Source: Paramacrobiotus metropolitanus
Lineage: Eukaryota; Tardigrada; Eutardigrada; Parachela; Macrobiotidae
Assembly (NCBI RefSeq): GCF_019649055.1
Contig: NW_026570436.1
Coordinates: forward strand, 1-64,000
Length of the DNA: 64,000 nucleotides
Direction: 5' to 3'
Both the position numbers and the translations under genes were made by a program. Below the pieces are notes generated by a model, which saw only the letters and a list, made by a program, of their open reading frames with translations, did not search any database and had not been told where the DNA came from. Numbering within the stretch: the first letter of the stretch is position 1; the number at the start of each line of letters is the position of its first letter. Positions 1 through 11,165 of the stretch are shown here, one piece after another.

Positions 1-2279
1 CAACTGTAAGCCGAATTATGTTGGCTACCTGTACACTCGAACTAACTGCATGGTGTACCAAGGTTTAGAAATCGGCTGTAACGCCAGTGCCACTGCAACG
101 GAGATCCACCAACTGGCTGTATCCCTTTCTCGTCCTCCGTTACGAGCTATCGCTATAACCCTTCACGACAGCCAGAAGTTAACCTCTGACATTGTGGCTC
201 CGGTTAGAAACCTGGCTGTCGCGCTAAACTTCCTCAGTTCTGTCTCTTCTCGAACAACGGAGAAACTGTATCAATTTCGTCTGACTAATTTACTGGAACT
301 TGACGTTAATAACTGCTATGGTTGGCTGCCACCCATTTCGCCTACGGGACATTTCGCCTAAAGGACATTTCGCCTAAAGGACATTTCGCCTAAAGGACAT
401 TTCGCCTAACAATTGTTTCGAATCATAAATAAGACACCTCAGAAACCTAAAAAAACCTAAGAAACCTAAGAAAAGCTAAGAAAACCTAAGAAAACCTAAG
501 AATCAAACCCAATCATAAATAACACACCTAACAAACCTAAGAAAACCTAAGCAACCTAAGGAAACATGGAAATACAAGAAAAAATAAGAAACCATAAGAA
601 AACGCTTATGGTATCAGCGTTGTTCACGATTCGAATTGAATTTACAGGCGAAATGTCCCCGTAGGCGAAATGTCCCATAGGCGAAATGGGCTGATACCCT
701 ATGGTTTGGTGGTTAAAAAAACGGATTTCTCACAGTCACTAAGACTGCGAATAATTCGGTTTGCTAACTCTACCCTTCATTATCTGGATCAGGGGACGTT
801 TACCGACTTACCAGGATTGCGGTTTCTGTCACTCGACAATAATTTGCATCAGATGAAAGTTTTTAACGATGATTTACGCAGTCATCTGAAGCGGTTACAT
901 TGCGGATGCGATTATGCTTGGCTGCGGCAATTTCTCAGTACCAACCGATTGCTGCAAAATGTTCGTAAAAATGACATATTCAACATCCCTAACTCCTTTA
1001 ATAACGCAGCCATGATGAACAGAGAAAATTACCTCCCCATAGACTGTGCTGCTGATCCTTTCAACCTGGGCAACAGATCTATTGATTTCACCCAGGAAAG
1101 ATTTTCCATAAATGAGAAATCAAGTAAGAATTCTAATGGAAAATTTATGACTTTAATAAATTTGGCATTCCGTCTAAAAAAAGTGCTGCGAAGTAAACCG
1201 ATTAACTGTAAGAGTAAATTGATTAACTGAAAAAATGACCAATGCATTACTGCATCTAAGTTTTTAATTAATTGTTATTGATTAATAAATTAGGAAATTA
1301 CTTGATTCAGTTCATCGGTAAACTAGACTAATTCGTTTGCTGTTTCATAGCATTGGTGAACTTCCCTGATTGTGGGTATTTATTGTTCACACAATATAAC
1401 CTTTCAAATATTAATTTTTGAGGTTCATTTTCGAAGAATCCGTGATCGAACTCAGTCTAATACTTCACAATTTCAGGTGCGAATAAATGGCCAGAAGGTT
1501 GCAAAAATGGCGATGTCGAGGATGAATAATCTTTTCCTGAATTTTCCTTAAAACCAATGAATCGGGATGAGTGCGCTGTGCGAACCGATAGTCAATGTGC
1601 ACCCAAGGACTTTTTTGTAAATTGTACCCGGCGAACTGAAAACGTCGTACCTGGTTACTTTATTATCGACACTTGCATCAACAACGAAAAGGCTTTAAAC
1701 CGCATAAGACGACTAGTATCCACTATCGCTAAACTGCCGCTACGTCCGATTCACCTTGCCTTCTATGACCAGACGCCAGTTACCTCCGACGACATCGCTC
1801 CAGTACGACGGCAGGTCATCAGCTATTATTTGAGGAACTGCACGAGCCCTCGCGCCAGCAACAAACTTCGCCAACTGGCACTTCCAAATTTGCTCCAGTA
1901 CTACCTGCAACACTGCTCGGATCTGGTCATAAAGAGGAGCGATTTCCAGTATTCTCTGAAACTGAGAGAAATTATTTTTTCCAATACGACTATTCGGACG
2001 CTGGATGAAAACGCCTTCGCCGGCCTTCCTGATTTGCGTATTCTCTCTTTAGAACAGGCGATCCTGATTCGGGCTTCGTTGGATGAAAGTCATCGATATC
2101 TTTTCAGACTTCACTGCAGCTGTGAGTTTGCCGGCTTTCGACGGTGGCGGAAGAAAAATACGGCCTTGCTGCGGTCCGCTGAGGAAGGGGAGGTGGTTCT
2201 TATGGCTGGAGTAGGGCAAAAACTGGTTATCGACGAAAATGCGACCAGTTTCTCGCTGCACGAACCTACCTGCCGGTGA
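1..2279 (+). pseudogene. Secreted two-module LRR gene, 5' truncated by window, disrupted (copy L1)
   Basis: This is the first visible copy of the local secreted LRR family. Exon 1 runs from before the window to 1123, and frame 2 from base 2 matches the Cys-rich N-terminal module of the intact copy at 15625. It is split at 323/699 by a short transposable element, and its reading frame resumes after the element. The intron is 1124-1476 (gtaag...tttcag, phase 1). Exon 2 (1477-2279) encodes the second LRR module, ending in an LRRCT-like Cys motif (LHCSCEFAGFRRW). Exon 2 has an in-frame TAA near 1528 where the related copy at 5.1 kb has AAA. It also lacks about 22 residues near the C-terminus, including the usual DVYLPVDC segment. 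Homology, intron phase and the shared Cys pattern support the assignment. With an insertion, a nonsense codon and a deletion it is most likely a pseudogene, although the first ATG is outside the window. Confidence 0.8.
324..698. mobile_element. Non-autonomous DNA element (MITE) with 8-bp target duplication
   Basis: A 375-bp insertion interrupts exon 1 of the L1 LRR gene. CTATGGTT occurs at 316-323 and again at 699-706, an 8-bp target-site duplication, because the uninterrupted homologue has only one such site. The ends are imperfect inverted repeats starting GG: left GGCTGCCACCCATTTCGCC, right (reverse complement) GGTATCAGCCCATTTCGCC. Subterminal tandem units of about 16 bp (GGACATTTCGCCTAAA) repeat about four times on the left and two to three times, inverted, on the right. 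The middle (about 430-560) is an A-rich run of AAACCTAAG-like units. There is no coding capacity. The 8-bp duplication fits hAT- or Mutator-type transposition, but the superfamily is inference. Confidence 0.8.
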
Positions 2280-3040
2280 ACATGTGGTAGCTTGCAAAAT
2301 ACAGTAGAGTAAATGTTAAGAATCCATACACGAACGATATTATCATATTAAATGCCATGCAAGTGAATCAGGGGATTGTAGCTGTCGAAATCGTTTATAA
2401 AAAACTCCAGGAAGACCGGATCCGGTGAACTGGAATTAGACCAAGTTTCTCTAAAGACACCTGCTGATTTGCTTCGCTTCGTTGTGCTGGAAAGGGATTG
2501 CTTCAAATTAATCAGGTATAATTTATTACTATGGCTTTGAGCTAAAGTATTGTTCTGGGATGTTACTTGTGACTTGCGATCAGCTGTGTAATTTTTATCG
2601 ACTTGGTTTTTCGGCGCCATTAGTGTTTCTGTCATTAATCAAAGCAGGAAGTCAGTTTATTAAAATTCCAAAGTGTGCGGCACAAACATGAATACATCAT
2701 GTACCAGAAAACCAATGACTGCATTGGCACTACCATTACCAGACAGTCAGCAGACTTGGAGTTCCTATTAGATCAAAACCAGTTTCTTTTAGACTGCAGG
2801 AACATTTATTCCAACTATGAAACCGGCTGATTGCTAGTGTCATTTGCGCTACAAAAGCATTCCGGACAAACATTCGAGGGGGAAAATGTCATTCCATGTA
2901 GTGTATTAAAATCCTAAACTCTACATACAGATACGTAGTACTACATCGATGTATACATAGTGCCACTGCCTCCTAAAATCCACATACTGTAGTAGGCTGT
3001 TTTCGAAACTCATTGGTAGTCTATTACAGTTTTGATCCAG

Positions 3041-3140
3041 TCCATAAAAATGGCGCAACAGGTCGCAAGTGTCAGTAAATAAGGTGCAGTATCTGCGTTT
3101 TCTGTAAAAACGATGCCTGCAGTTTACGAGCACTCAATTA
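3041..3140 (+). repeat. Duplicated intergenic flank of LRR units
   Basis: The stretch beginning TCCATAAAAATGGCGCAACA recurs at 6885 and 14819 (with one or two changes), each time downstream of one LRR copy and upstream of the next. Part of the sequence downstream (mobile words such as ATGGCTTAT, and CTGGTCGGTTTGTTAA in the later two copies) is also shared. This shows that whole segments, not just exons, were duplicated. No gene is seen in 2280-3490 apart from this shared flank. Confidence 0.65.
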
Positions 3141-3494
3141 ATGATACACTATTTACAACATGGTAGCGCATCTTTGTCTCAGTTATCTTACTGGTCATTA
3201 AATCGTGGACCGTTATAAACTTTACACATTATTGTTTCTAACCCACAATCAATTCCATTTGCCGGGACGAAAGTATGGCTTATGCTTGTGATTCCCGCCC
3301 GTGAAAAGTGTGGGCTTGCAATTCGCAAGTACTCGTCGCAATGACCGTGTTGCAGAAATCCAGTAACTACCAGATCTGTAGCAGTACAGCATGCGCTTCC
3401 GATCAACAGTACTGCGAAGTGTGCCGTTAGTCGTATGGTTCAACATTTTCTCGTCGTACAAATCGTAGGTCAACGGTGCATCATTGTAGCAGAG

Positions 3495-3600
3495 CAAGTT
3501 GACCGCACATAGCAGTCAGCTGAACAGCGCATTCTTCCGGTTGAATTGATTCTATGAAGATCTGTGGAAACGGCTCCTCTTTGACGGTGTCCTCGTTGCA
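3495..3600 (-). pseudogene. Antisense remnant of LRR exon 2
   Basis: On the - strand this short stretch reads a Phe-Pro...Pro-Glu-Glu-Cys-Ala-Val-Gln motif, the start of module 2 in the LRR family (compare TPEECAVQ in the intact copy), and then loses similarity within about 40 residues. It is on the opposite strand to the rest of the array. The match is short, so it is tentative. Confidence 0.4.
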
Positions 3601-3603
3601 ACG

Positions 3604-3723
3604 GTCTCTCCATTAAATGGAGAGACAATAACGACAAATTATTTTGTCGTTATTTTTTTTGTCGTTATTTTTTATTATTTTTTTGTAGATAACGACAAAA
3701 TTATTTTGTCGTTATCTACAAAA
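3604..3723. repeat. Cluster of nested palindromes
   Basis: Three successive foldbacks lie in 120 bp. A perfect 11-bp inverted repeat with a 1-base centre (GTCTCTCCATT/AATGGAGAGAC) is at 3604-3626. A second, built on AATAACGACAAA/TTTGTCGTTATT, follows at once. A perfect 21-bp-arm hairpin with a 1-base centre lies at 3681-3701 and 3703-3723. The unit AACGACAAAAT recurs in both orientations. This could be a remnant of a foldback element. Nothing coding is visible. Confidence 0.75.
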
Positions 3724-3910
3724 GCGTATTAATTGTTAACAGAAGCTTTTCTAAAAGGATGTCTTGATCGGGAAAGCCACATTTCTGCATCCACTTCCTA
3801 TAAAGTTAACAAAATTTTCGCTGAGAGTATGTTTGTGACATTTACCCGTATTTTCATTATTCCTTCGGTTTTTAGTTGCTAAACCAATATAAAAACAGAG
3901 GGCATTTGCT

Positions 3911-4257
3911 TCAAAGTAGGAAATAATATATCGTTTCCATACGGTTGGGTTTCGTTCTTATCGGCATCGTCATTAACAGAAAATTGGTCTTGTGCCAATC
4001 GCGCTCGTAATCGGCCGCGCAGTCTACCGGCAAATAAGAATCGGTATTGTTTCTTGCTGGACTGCCCAAATGGAACGGTTGCATGTGGTTGAATGTGGCA
4101 CGCTTAAAGCGCTTTCGTTTTCGCATTCGGTGTCGAAAACAACGTAACCACCGGTTTCGGCAGCCAGGGTACAGTTCACATAAAAGTCGTTGGGTGCACA
4201 TTGGCCTTCGCTTTGCACAGCGCGCTCTTCCGGGTTCATTGTTTCTAAGGAGAAATC
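3911..4257 (-). pseudogene. Antisense internally deleted LRR module
   Basis: On the - strand the sequence opens with the family's module start (FSLETMNPEERAVQ, then QCAPNDFYVNCTLAAETGGY) and runs to CENESAL. It then jumps to a C-terminal SYLPVDCAAD segment (around 4020), so the middle of the module, including the LRR core and LRRCT, is missing. The frame changes at the junction. It lies head to head with the sense LRR fragment that starts at about 4258, the residues of the two joining at roughly the point where the antisense copy stops (ESAL / LVATAMKKLP). It is an inverted, deleted copy and not a functional gene. Confidence 0.65.
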
Positions 4258-5982
4258 ATGAAAATATTAGTGGCCACCGCGATGAAAAAACTGCCCGTGC
4301 GATCTGCGCCCTTAGCGCTGTACGACAGAATGCCAATGACTTTTGATGACGTGGCGCTAATAATGCAGCGGATTCTTGTGTCTAACCTGGTTGGGTGCAT
4401 TAATGAGCGTGCCTCGCAAAAACTGCAACATGTGCGTTTAAGTAATCTCGCAGAATTCGTGTTATGTAACTGTTCGGATCGGATCATCCAAAAAAGCGAT
4501 TTTCAGTTCCACGGAAATTAAGGATCTTTGAGCTGCGGAACACAACGCTAGAAAAAAAATACATTCAGTGATCTGCCTGCGCTCAGTGCGCTTTCTTTAG
4601 AGATGTTTTTCAATCGACTGCCGACTTTTGATGCATGCATCCGTAGTTATCTACTCGTATTTAACCTGCACTGCAGCTACGAGTTAACGTGGTACCAAAA
4701 ATGGGGACTAATAACTCAGCGTTACTTCATGAGGCGGAATTCGGGGGAATCTTCCAGCTTGTCATCGCATACATTAGTTATCCGTTCCAACGCAAGAACG
4801 TATATGTTATGGCAAATTCTAATAACTTAATTAATTTGGCAATCAATTTGAAAAATTATGAATAAAGTGTTGTAATTTATACAATAAATTATCGCTGCCA
4901 TAATTAGTCGATTTGTTGGACCTTTGTAACTGATTAGGTAAATCTGGCATTCAGTTCATCGGTAAACTTGGTTGTGGTTTTGTACCATCAGTAGACTTAG
5001 CAGCTTATTAAGTTTTTTGTATTCCCACAAAATGTAGCCTGATCAAATATTAATTTTAAAGCTTATTTTCCAAGAAGCCGTGACCGATTTTAGTCTAACA
5101 CTTCCAAATTTTAGATGTGAATAAATGGCCAGAAGGATGCACAAATGGCAGGATCGAGGATGAAAAATCTTTTCCTGACCTTTTCATACAAGCAATGGAC
5201 CCGAAAGAGCGCACATAGACCCGAACCGAGGGTCTATGTGAATCTTTTTATGCAAACTGCACCCTAGCACCTAAAGTCTGGCATTACGATATTATCGATG
5301 ACAACTGTAACAACGACAGCCCTTTAAAACGCACAAGGCGAGTGGTAACCGCTATCGCCAAACTGCCGCTGCGTCCCGTAAGGCTTGTGTACTCTGACAA
5401 GACACGTGTCACCTCCGACGACATCGCTCCAATACGACGTCAGATCATCGGCTATTATTTGAGGAACTGCACGAGCCCCCGCGCCAGCAACAGACTTCGC
5501 CAACTGGCGCTTCCGAATCTACTGGGATACTTTCTGAAGCACTGCTCGGATGTGGTCATAAAGAAGAATCATTTCCAGCATTCTACAAAACTGAAAGAAA
5601 TTGCATTCTACAATACGACCATTCGGACGTGGATGAAATCGCCTTCACCAGTCTTCCTGCCTTGCGTATGCTCGCTTTAGAACTCGCGATCAACTGAAGT
5701 CAGTTGGATGACCGTCTTCGAAGTTATCTGTTCAAACTGCACTGCAGCTGTTTGTTTGCCGGCTTTCGACGCCGACGGTGGTGGAATAAAAATACGGCCT
5801 TACTGCGGTACGCTGAGGAAGGTGATGTGGTATATATTCCCGGAGGGTGGTTGAACGATGAATACGAACGCGCAGATGTGTTTTTGCCGGTTGACTGCAC
5901 GTCTGTTTACCTTTACCCTAAAGAGAAATTGCTTATCAACTACGATGCGACTAGCTTTTCGCTGCACGAACCTAAGACTTAG
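4258..5982 (+). pseudogene. LRR gene copy L2, degenerate
   Basis: The sense remnant has two parts. The part at 4258-4800 is a diverged LRR module starting in mid-domain (KKLPVRSAPLALYDRMPMTF), with frameshifts near 4520 and 4560 and an LHCSYEL remnant of the LRRCT. The second part, 5115-5982, is exon 2 with the family acceptor (ttttag) and NKWPEGC start. It has an in-frame TAG near 5216, a 2-base deletion near 5630 (ACGTGGATGAA for ACGCTGGATGAA) and a further stop near 5696, then continues in another frame to HEPKT and the terminal stop. No signal-peptide exon is found upstream, where the antisense fragment sits instead. This is a pseudogene. Confidence 0.75.
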
Positions 5983-6884
5983 TGTCGGTGAACATGTTAT
6001 AGCTTGCAAAATACATTTCAATTTTCAGCAGATGTAATGAATCCGTATACGTACGATATTTTCATAATTATTATAAGCCATCCAGGGGAATCATGGGCTG
6101 TCGGAATTGTTTATAAAAATAAATTTCGGGAAGATCGGATTCGGTGAACTGGAACCAGATCGACCAAGTTTTCTAGAACGAAATTCATTCTCATTGTGCT
6201 GGAAAGTGTCTGCGGATAAGATAATCACGTATTGTACGAGTATGATTTATTGCTAAGGTTTTGTGCTGAAAATTTAGCTCTGTTCGGGTTTGTCACTTGT
6301 GATTAGCTTTGCGATTTTCATTAGCATGGTTTTGTTTTCAGTTTCTGTCATTACAATAGCAGGAAGTCTGTTTATAATAATGCTGAAATGTGCGGCATAA
6401 GCATGAGTTACGGAAAATTAATAACAACATTTCCAGTTTTCCACTACTTTTACCTGGCAGTCAGCAGACCTGGAGTTGTTAATATGCCAAAACCAGTTTT
6501 TGTTAAATCGCAGGAATCTTATTCGAACTGTGAAACCGGCTAATTTCAAGTGCCCTTCACGCTACAATAACAAATAACACTCCGCACACGGCACACAGAC
6601 ATACGAGGAGAAATAAACGCATTACATGTAGATGGCTCCTAAACTACACAGTACTGTATATGTTCGTACAGATATAACATTATTGTCATTAAGTACGCTG
6701 CTTTCGTAACTAATTGCAGTTCTGATCCAGCGAGTAAATCCTACCTGAACGCACAAAAAAAAATTCAGCTGGTAAAATTCGGGAAGTTTAGTTCAAGAAA
6801 ATTGTATAATAATGGATAACAATGCTGACATGGGTTTTGTTTTTGCTAATGTTGAAATTAATAAGAAGTAAGCTGATACGACGA

Positions 6885-7628
6885 ATCCATAAAAATGGCG
6901 CAATAGGTTGCAAGTGTCACTATGTATGGCTTATCCTCTGACTGCCGCGAGTTTATGCTGGTCGGTTTGTTAATTTGCAGTTACGCATATTTGTGACAAT
7001 AACTGTTGTACAACTACAGAAATCCAGCAACAGCAAAATCTGTAAGTGTACTACTGCAACGTACGATACATTTCATCAAATGTGGTTAGAAGCGTCGCTT
7101 TACTAGTTAGTTCTTTCTGCCCTTACAATTGCGCCGAACTTGAACATTAATCACTAGCTGTCAATTCGGAATTACCGAAAATATGAGCTGACTGTGCACA
7201 GCTACAGATTCACGGTAGTCGTAATTCGTAAGACCAGCATTTGCCGCACTGCTACATCACGCGAATAAGTGAGCCGGTTTCCCTAAACGATGCACCAGCA
7301 TGGCAGCATCTATGATGGTCTATCCAGGTATGAGGCTGTGCAGACCGTCTAGAATTTCCTCGAAGTGCAGTGTTAGTCATTAAAAATAAGCTGCGTCGTT
7401 AATTGTTTTCGGCAGACATCGGATGTACTTAGATGCCGCGAGCAGAATCGGCAGGGTAATTACAGAGTCTTGTATCCTCATAAAAAGCTGTAAAGCAAAT
7501 ACACTTTTGTTCCTTCTTGCCAAACACGATTTCTTGCATTAGGAAGAAATGTTAGGGTAAATCATTAGTGTGATTTCAATGCAGCATCGGACGCGTTTAT
7601 AATCCAATTATTTATCACCGACAGCGCC
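6885..7628 (+). repeat. Duplicated 5' flank of LRR gene L3
   Basis: This flank is closely similar to the flank at 14819-15624. Shared words include GACCAGCATTTGCCGCACTG and CACGCGAATAAGTGAGCCGG, and the 3' part resembles about 30190-30571. It carries the TATA-containing module at 7430-7490 and the leader of L3. There is no independent gene in 5983-7628. Confidence 0.7.
7430..7490 (+). promoter_or_regulatory. Shared LRR-family core promoter module (L3)
   Basis: The block opens with TAGATGCCGCGAG, followed by GAATCGG, and ends in a TATA box (CATAAAAAG at 7479-7487), about 140 bp before the ATG at 7629. The same order and spacing recur at 15424-15490 and 30383-30450 in front of two other LRR genes, while surrounding sequence has diverged more in the third. 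This is inferred from conservation and position; no transcript start is known. Confidence 0.6.
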
Positions 7629-9659
7629 ATGAGTTCGATTCTCTTTATGTTCATTTCGCTTTTTGTCCTGCATAATCCCTTCGGCGATGCTTACACGGAC
7701 AACGAAAAAGGTCAGTTTACTGCAGCAGCTCCGGAAGGGTTCCCCGTCTTTTCCATGGAGCCAATGACACGTGACCAGTGTGGACGGCAATTCACTGCCA
7801 ACTGTCAGCCGAATTCCACTGACAACCTGTACACGCAAACCAACTGCACGGCTAGCCAGGGCTTAGAAATGGGATGCAACGCCAGTGCGACTGTAACGGA
7901 GATCCATCAACTGGCCGTATCCCTCTCTCAACCTCCGCTACGAGCTATCTCTTTAACCCTGTACGATAACGAACAACTGACCTTTGACACGGTGGCTCCG
8001 GTTAGAACGATGACTGTGGTAATGGATTTTTACAACTGTGTGTCGCCTCGTGCAACGGGTAAACTGTATGAACTTCGTCTAACCAATTTACTAAATCTCG
8101 CCATCAACGACTGTTACGGTCTAGTGGTTAAGAAAACGGATTTTTGGCAGTCGCTTCGGCTGAGAATGATTGAGTTTTCCAACTCCACATTGCAGTACTT
8201 GGAACAGGGAACGTTTACTGACCTGCCAGGATTGCGGTTGCTTTCACTGGAGATTGATTTGGATCAGGTAGAGGTTTTTAATGATGACTTGCGCGATTAT
8301 TTGAAGCGGCTGCATTGTGGATGTGATTAATTTACGCATGGCTGCGGCAGTTTCTCAGTTCCAGTCGACTACTGGGAAATGTTCGCGACGGAGGAAATGT
8401 TAGTGATCATGACATTTACTACATCCAGACCTATTCTTTTTGGAATACAGCTATAACAAAAAGGCAAATTTATCTTCCCATTGACTGCGCTGCAGAATCT
8501 TTCCCACTTGGCAATAATTCCATTGATTTCATACAGGAACGATTTTCCGTAAACGAGAATTCCTGTAAGTATGGAAAAAGTAGAAATGCTAAGCTTTGCC
8601 TTTAATAAAATTGAGTAAATTTATTACTTAATTATTCGCTGAATTTTTGGCTTTTTCAGATTGAAATTATTTCATTTTCCTTATTTTATTTGGTCGAAGA
8701 ATTTGGTACTTAACTTACTGTGCATATTCAGTTTCGTGAAAACCATTCCAGTGTTATTTTTACTTTCCATTGCGCTGTTATGATGCTACAAATTTCCAGA
8801 TACAAATAAATGGCAAGAAGGATGCAAGAATTCTGATGCTGACGAAGCGTTCCCTGACTTTACCCCGGATGTAATGACCCCGGAAGAGTGCGCAGTGCAG
8901 GCCGATATTCGATGTGCCTCCAACGACACTTATGTAAATTGTACCCAGGGTGCGGAAACCGGTGGTTACGGTATTCTCGACTTCGACTGCAACAACGAAA
9001 GCGCTTTAAACCGCATAAAACGAGTAGTAGCCACCATCGCCAAACTGCCGCTACGTCCAATTGAGCTGGACGTCTCTGACAAAACCCCAGTCACTTCCGA
9101 TGATATCGCTCCAGTACGACGGCAGATCATCAGCTATATCTTGGAGAACTGCACCACCCCTCGCGCCAGCAACAAACTTCGTCAACTGGTACTTCCAAAT
9201 CTGCTGGAGTATTTTCTCTGGCACTGCTCGAATCTGGTCGTGAAGAGGAGCGATTTCCAGTATTCTCAAAAACTGAGAGAAATTGCGTTCTACAACACGA
9301 CCATTCGGACGCTGGATGCGAACGCCTTCATCGGCCTTCCTGATTTGCGTATTCTCTCTTTAGAACACGTGATCCGGACTCTGACTCCGTTGGACGAACG
9401 TCTTCGAGGATATCTGTTCAGACTGCACTGTAGTTGTGACTTTGCCGGCTTCCGACGTTGGTGGAATAATAACACGGCCTTACTGCGGTCCGCTGCGGAA
9501 GGAGAAGTGCTTAATTTTGCGGGGGGCTGGCAAAACTTGGAATATCAACGCACAGATGTGTATTTACCGATTGACTGCAAGTCTGAATACCCTAAAGAAA
9601 AACTGCTTGTCGACTACAATGCGACAAGCTTTTCGGTGCATGAACGTTCCTGTGGATGA
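7629..9659 (+). pseudogene. Secreted two-module LRR gene copy L3, frameshifted
   Basis: The layout is identical to the intact copy at 15625. Exon 1 (7629-8564) starts with a hydrophobic signal peptide (MSSILFMFISLFVLHNPFG), then a Cys-rich N-terminal region, an LRR (FTDLPGLRLLSLE) and an LRRCT-like LHCGCD. At about 8329 a 5-bp insertion (GATTAATTTACGC against GATTACGC-type sequence) creates an immediate TAA. Downstream, the old frame is open again to the donor, with a 6-codon in-frame insertion near 8390. The intron is 8565-8799 (gtaagt...ttccag, phase 1). Exon 2 (8800-9659) is fully open and keeps all module 2 features, from NKWQEGC through TPEECAVQ and LHCSCDFAGFRRW to DVYLPIDC. The single small frameshift suggests very recent loss, a population variant, or an assembly error. 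Confidence 0.8.
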
Positions 9660-10187
9660 ACTTATTGTAGTTTGCAAGTACATTACAGCAGAGTACAGCA
9701 GATTTTAGGAAGTTTACTCGTACGATATTGTCAATTAAATTTTGTCAAAACCAAACCAAGAACGTGCGAATGTAGCTATCAAAACCGCTATTTTTAATTA
9801 CGCATTTTGGCGGCAGCGCGAAAATTGTTATAGTTCTGGAAGTGAGCATTGTGGGTACCATAAAAACTAATAGTCAAACCACAATAATGTGTACCGCGTC
9901 AGTAGCAATTACGCTCTAAATCATTACGATGCCACCATCGTAGACGAACAAAATAACAAGAGTAGCCAGTAGGTTCAAAATGCTGCTGCGAGTTTTCAAT
10001 TTGGAATAACACGCCGGGCGTAGATTTTGGAATAACACGCCGGCTATGGCGGCTATGCAGTAGCCCTGCCGCAGTACGCTGCGAACTGCGAGAAGCCGGA
10101 TCGTTGTACGATGTACCAGGGGAAATCAAAAGCGAGTTGCTGCGCATGCCGGTTGATAGTCCATCGAATCATTTTTTGATTGATTAA

Positions 10188-11165
10188 GGTTACCCCTATT
10201 TTGGCTTTTACCGTTCGCGAATGTGGAGATCCTGCGATATCGACTCAAAACTCAGTCTTGACCATTCTAAAGTGTTTCTTAGTTAAAATCATGAAAAATT
10301 CAACCCCTGTAACCAGTATCATAGGTTCAAAACCGTTCAATAGTAAACTTTAAAATTCAACATTTGGTAATTCCGCTTAAAAATTAACTAGTCTGACTAG
10401 ATTGAACTGAGATTTTTTGTACTTTTTCCAAAAAAGCTCTTGCAAGGTGCTGGAGAATCGCGTTTTATATTTTACAGGCCGGTACCATTTTAAAGTTGCA
10501 ACTTGCAAAAAACACTTCGTCGGTTGCTTGATTCGACAATAACTCGAGCAAAATCAACTTTTTTCAAAATCGCCCTCGCAATTAGACTTTTACGATATCC
10601 ATACATCCACTGTCAACATTTCAAAATTCTACTCAATTCCATTAGTGACTAGATAATTTTCAAAGCCTATTAACCGCATTTTTAGCTGTAGGATTTGAAA
10701 GTTCATGCAGGGATAAATCTCATTTGAAGATGTTGGCAGTCTCAGTTCACCACACATACCACGTAGGAATAGCCCGAAAGACCAACTAGACAGCCGAGTG
10801 TGCGCTGCCCAGCTACACTCATGTGTGATCAAAGTCTTTTGTCTTCAGAGTTTGCATCCATTTTGCTACGGTTTTATGACCCAGTAAAACAAAAGATACA
10901 AATCGCAACAGGTGCTCCCCATTCATTTGACTGCATGTCCAAATCTAATCGCTTGCATATACGCAGGCATGCAAATGGTAAGCCGGGCCGGTCATTAATT
11001 ACAGTACTGGCTGCTCTGGGTCGAATACTTTAAAAATTCATATCTCGCCTCCCAGTTACTATATTTCTATACACTTTTCCCCACCAGATAGAGCACACTT
11101 CAGTTGGTGGGATTGCAAGTTTTGAGAAACTGGCCTTTTTGAGAAAAGCCAAAATAGGGGTAACC
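10188..11165. mobile_element. TTAA-flanked non-autonomous DNA transposon, 978 bp
   Basis: Perfect 22-bp terminal inverted repeats starting GGTTACCCCTATTTTGGC lie at 10188-10209 and 11144-11165. Both ends abut TTAA (10184-10187 and 11166-11169), a target duplication typical of piggyBac- and Kolobok-type elements. No transposase-like reading frame is present inside; the longest frames are short and unrelated to anything I recognise. It is inserted in the 5' flank of the BTB copy at 12107: the flank before it (9800-10180) matches 17780-18070, and the flank after resumes further on. Confidence 0.9.

Noticed and set aside
441-560. Telomere-like AAACCTAAG tandem array
   Set aside because: Units are irregular and lie within a MITE bounded by target duplications, so an interstitial telomere is not needed to explain them.
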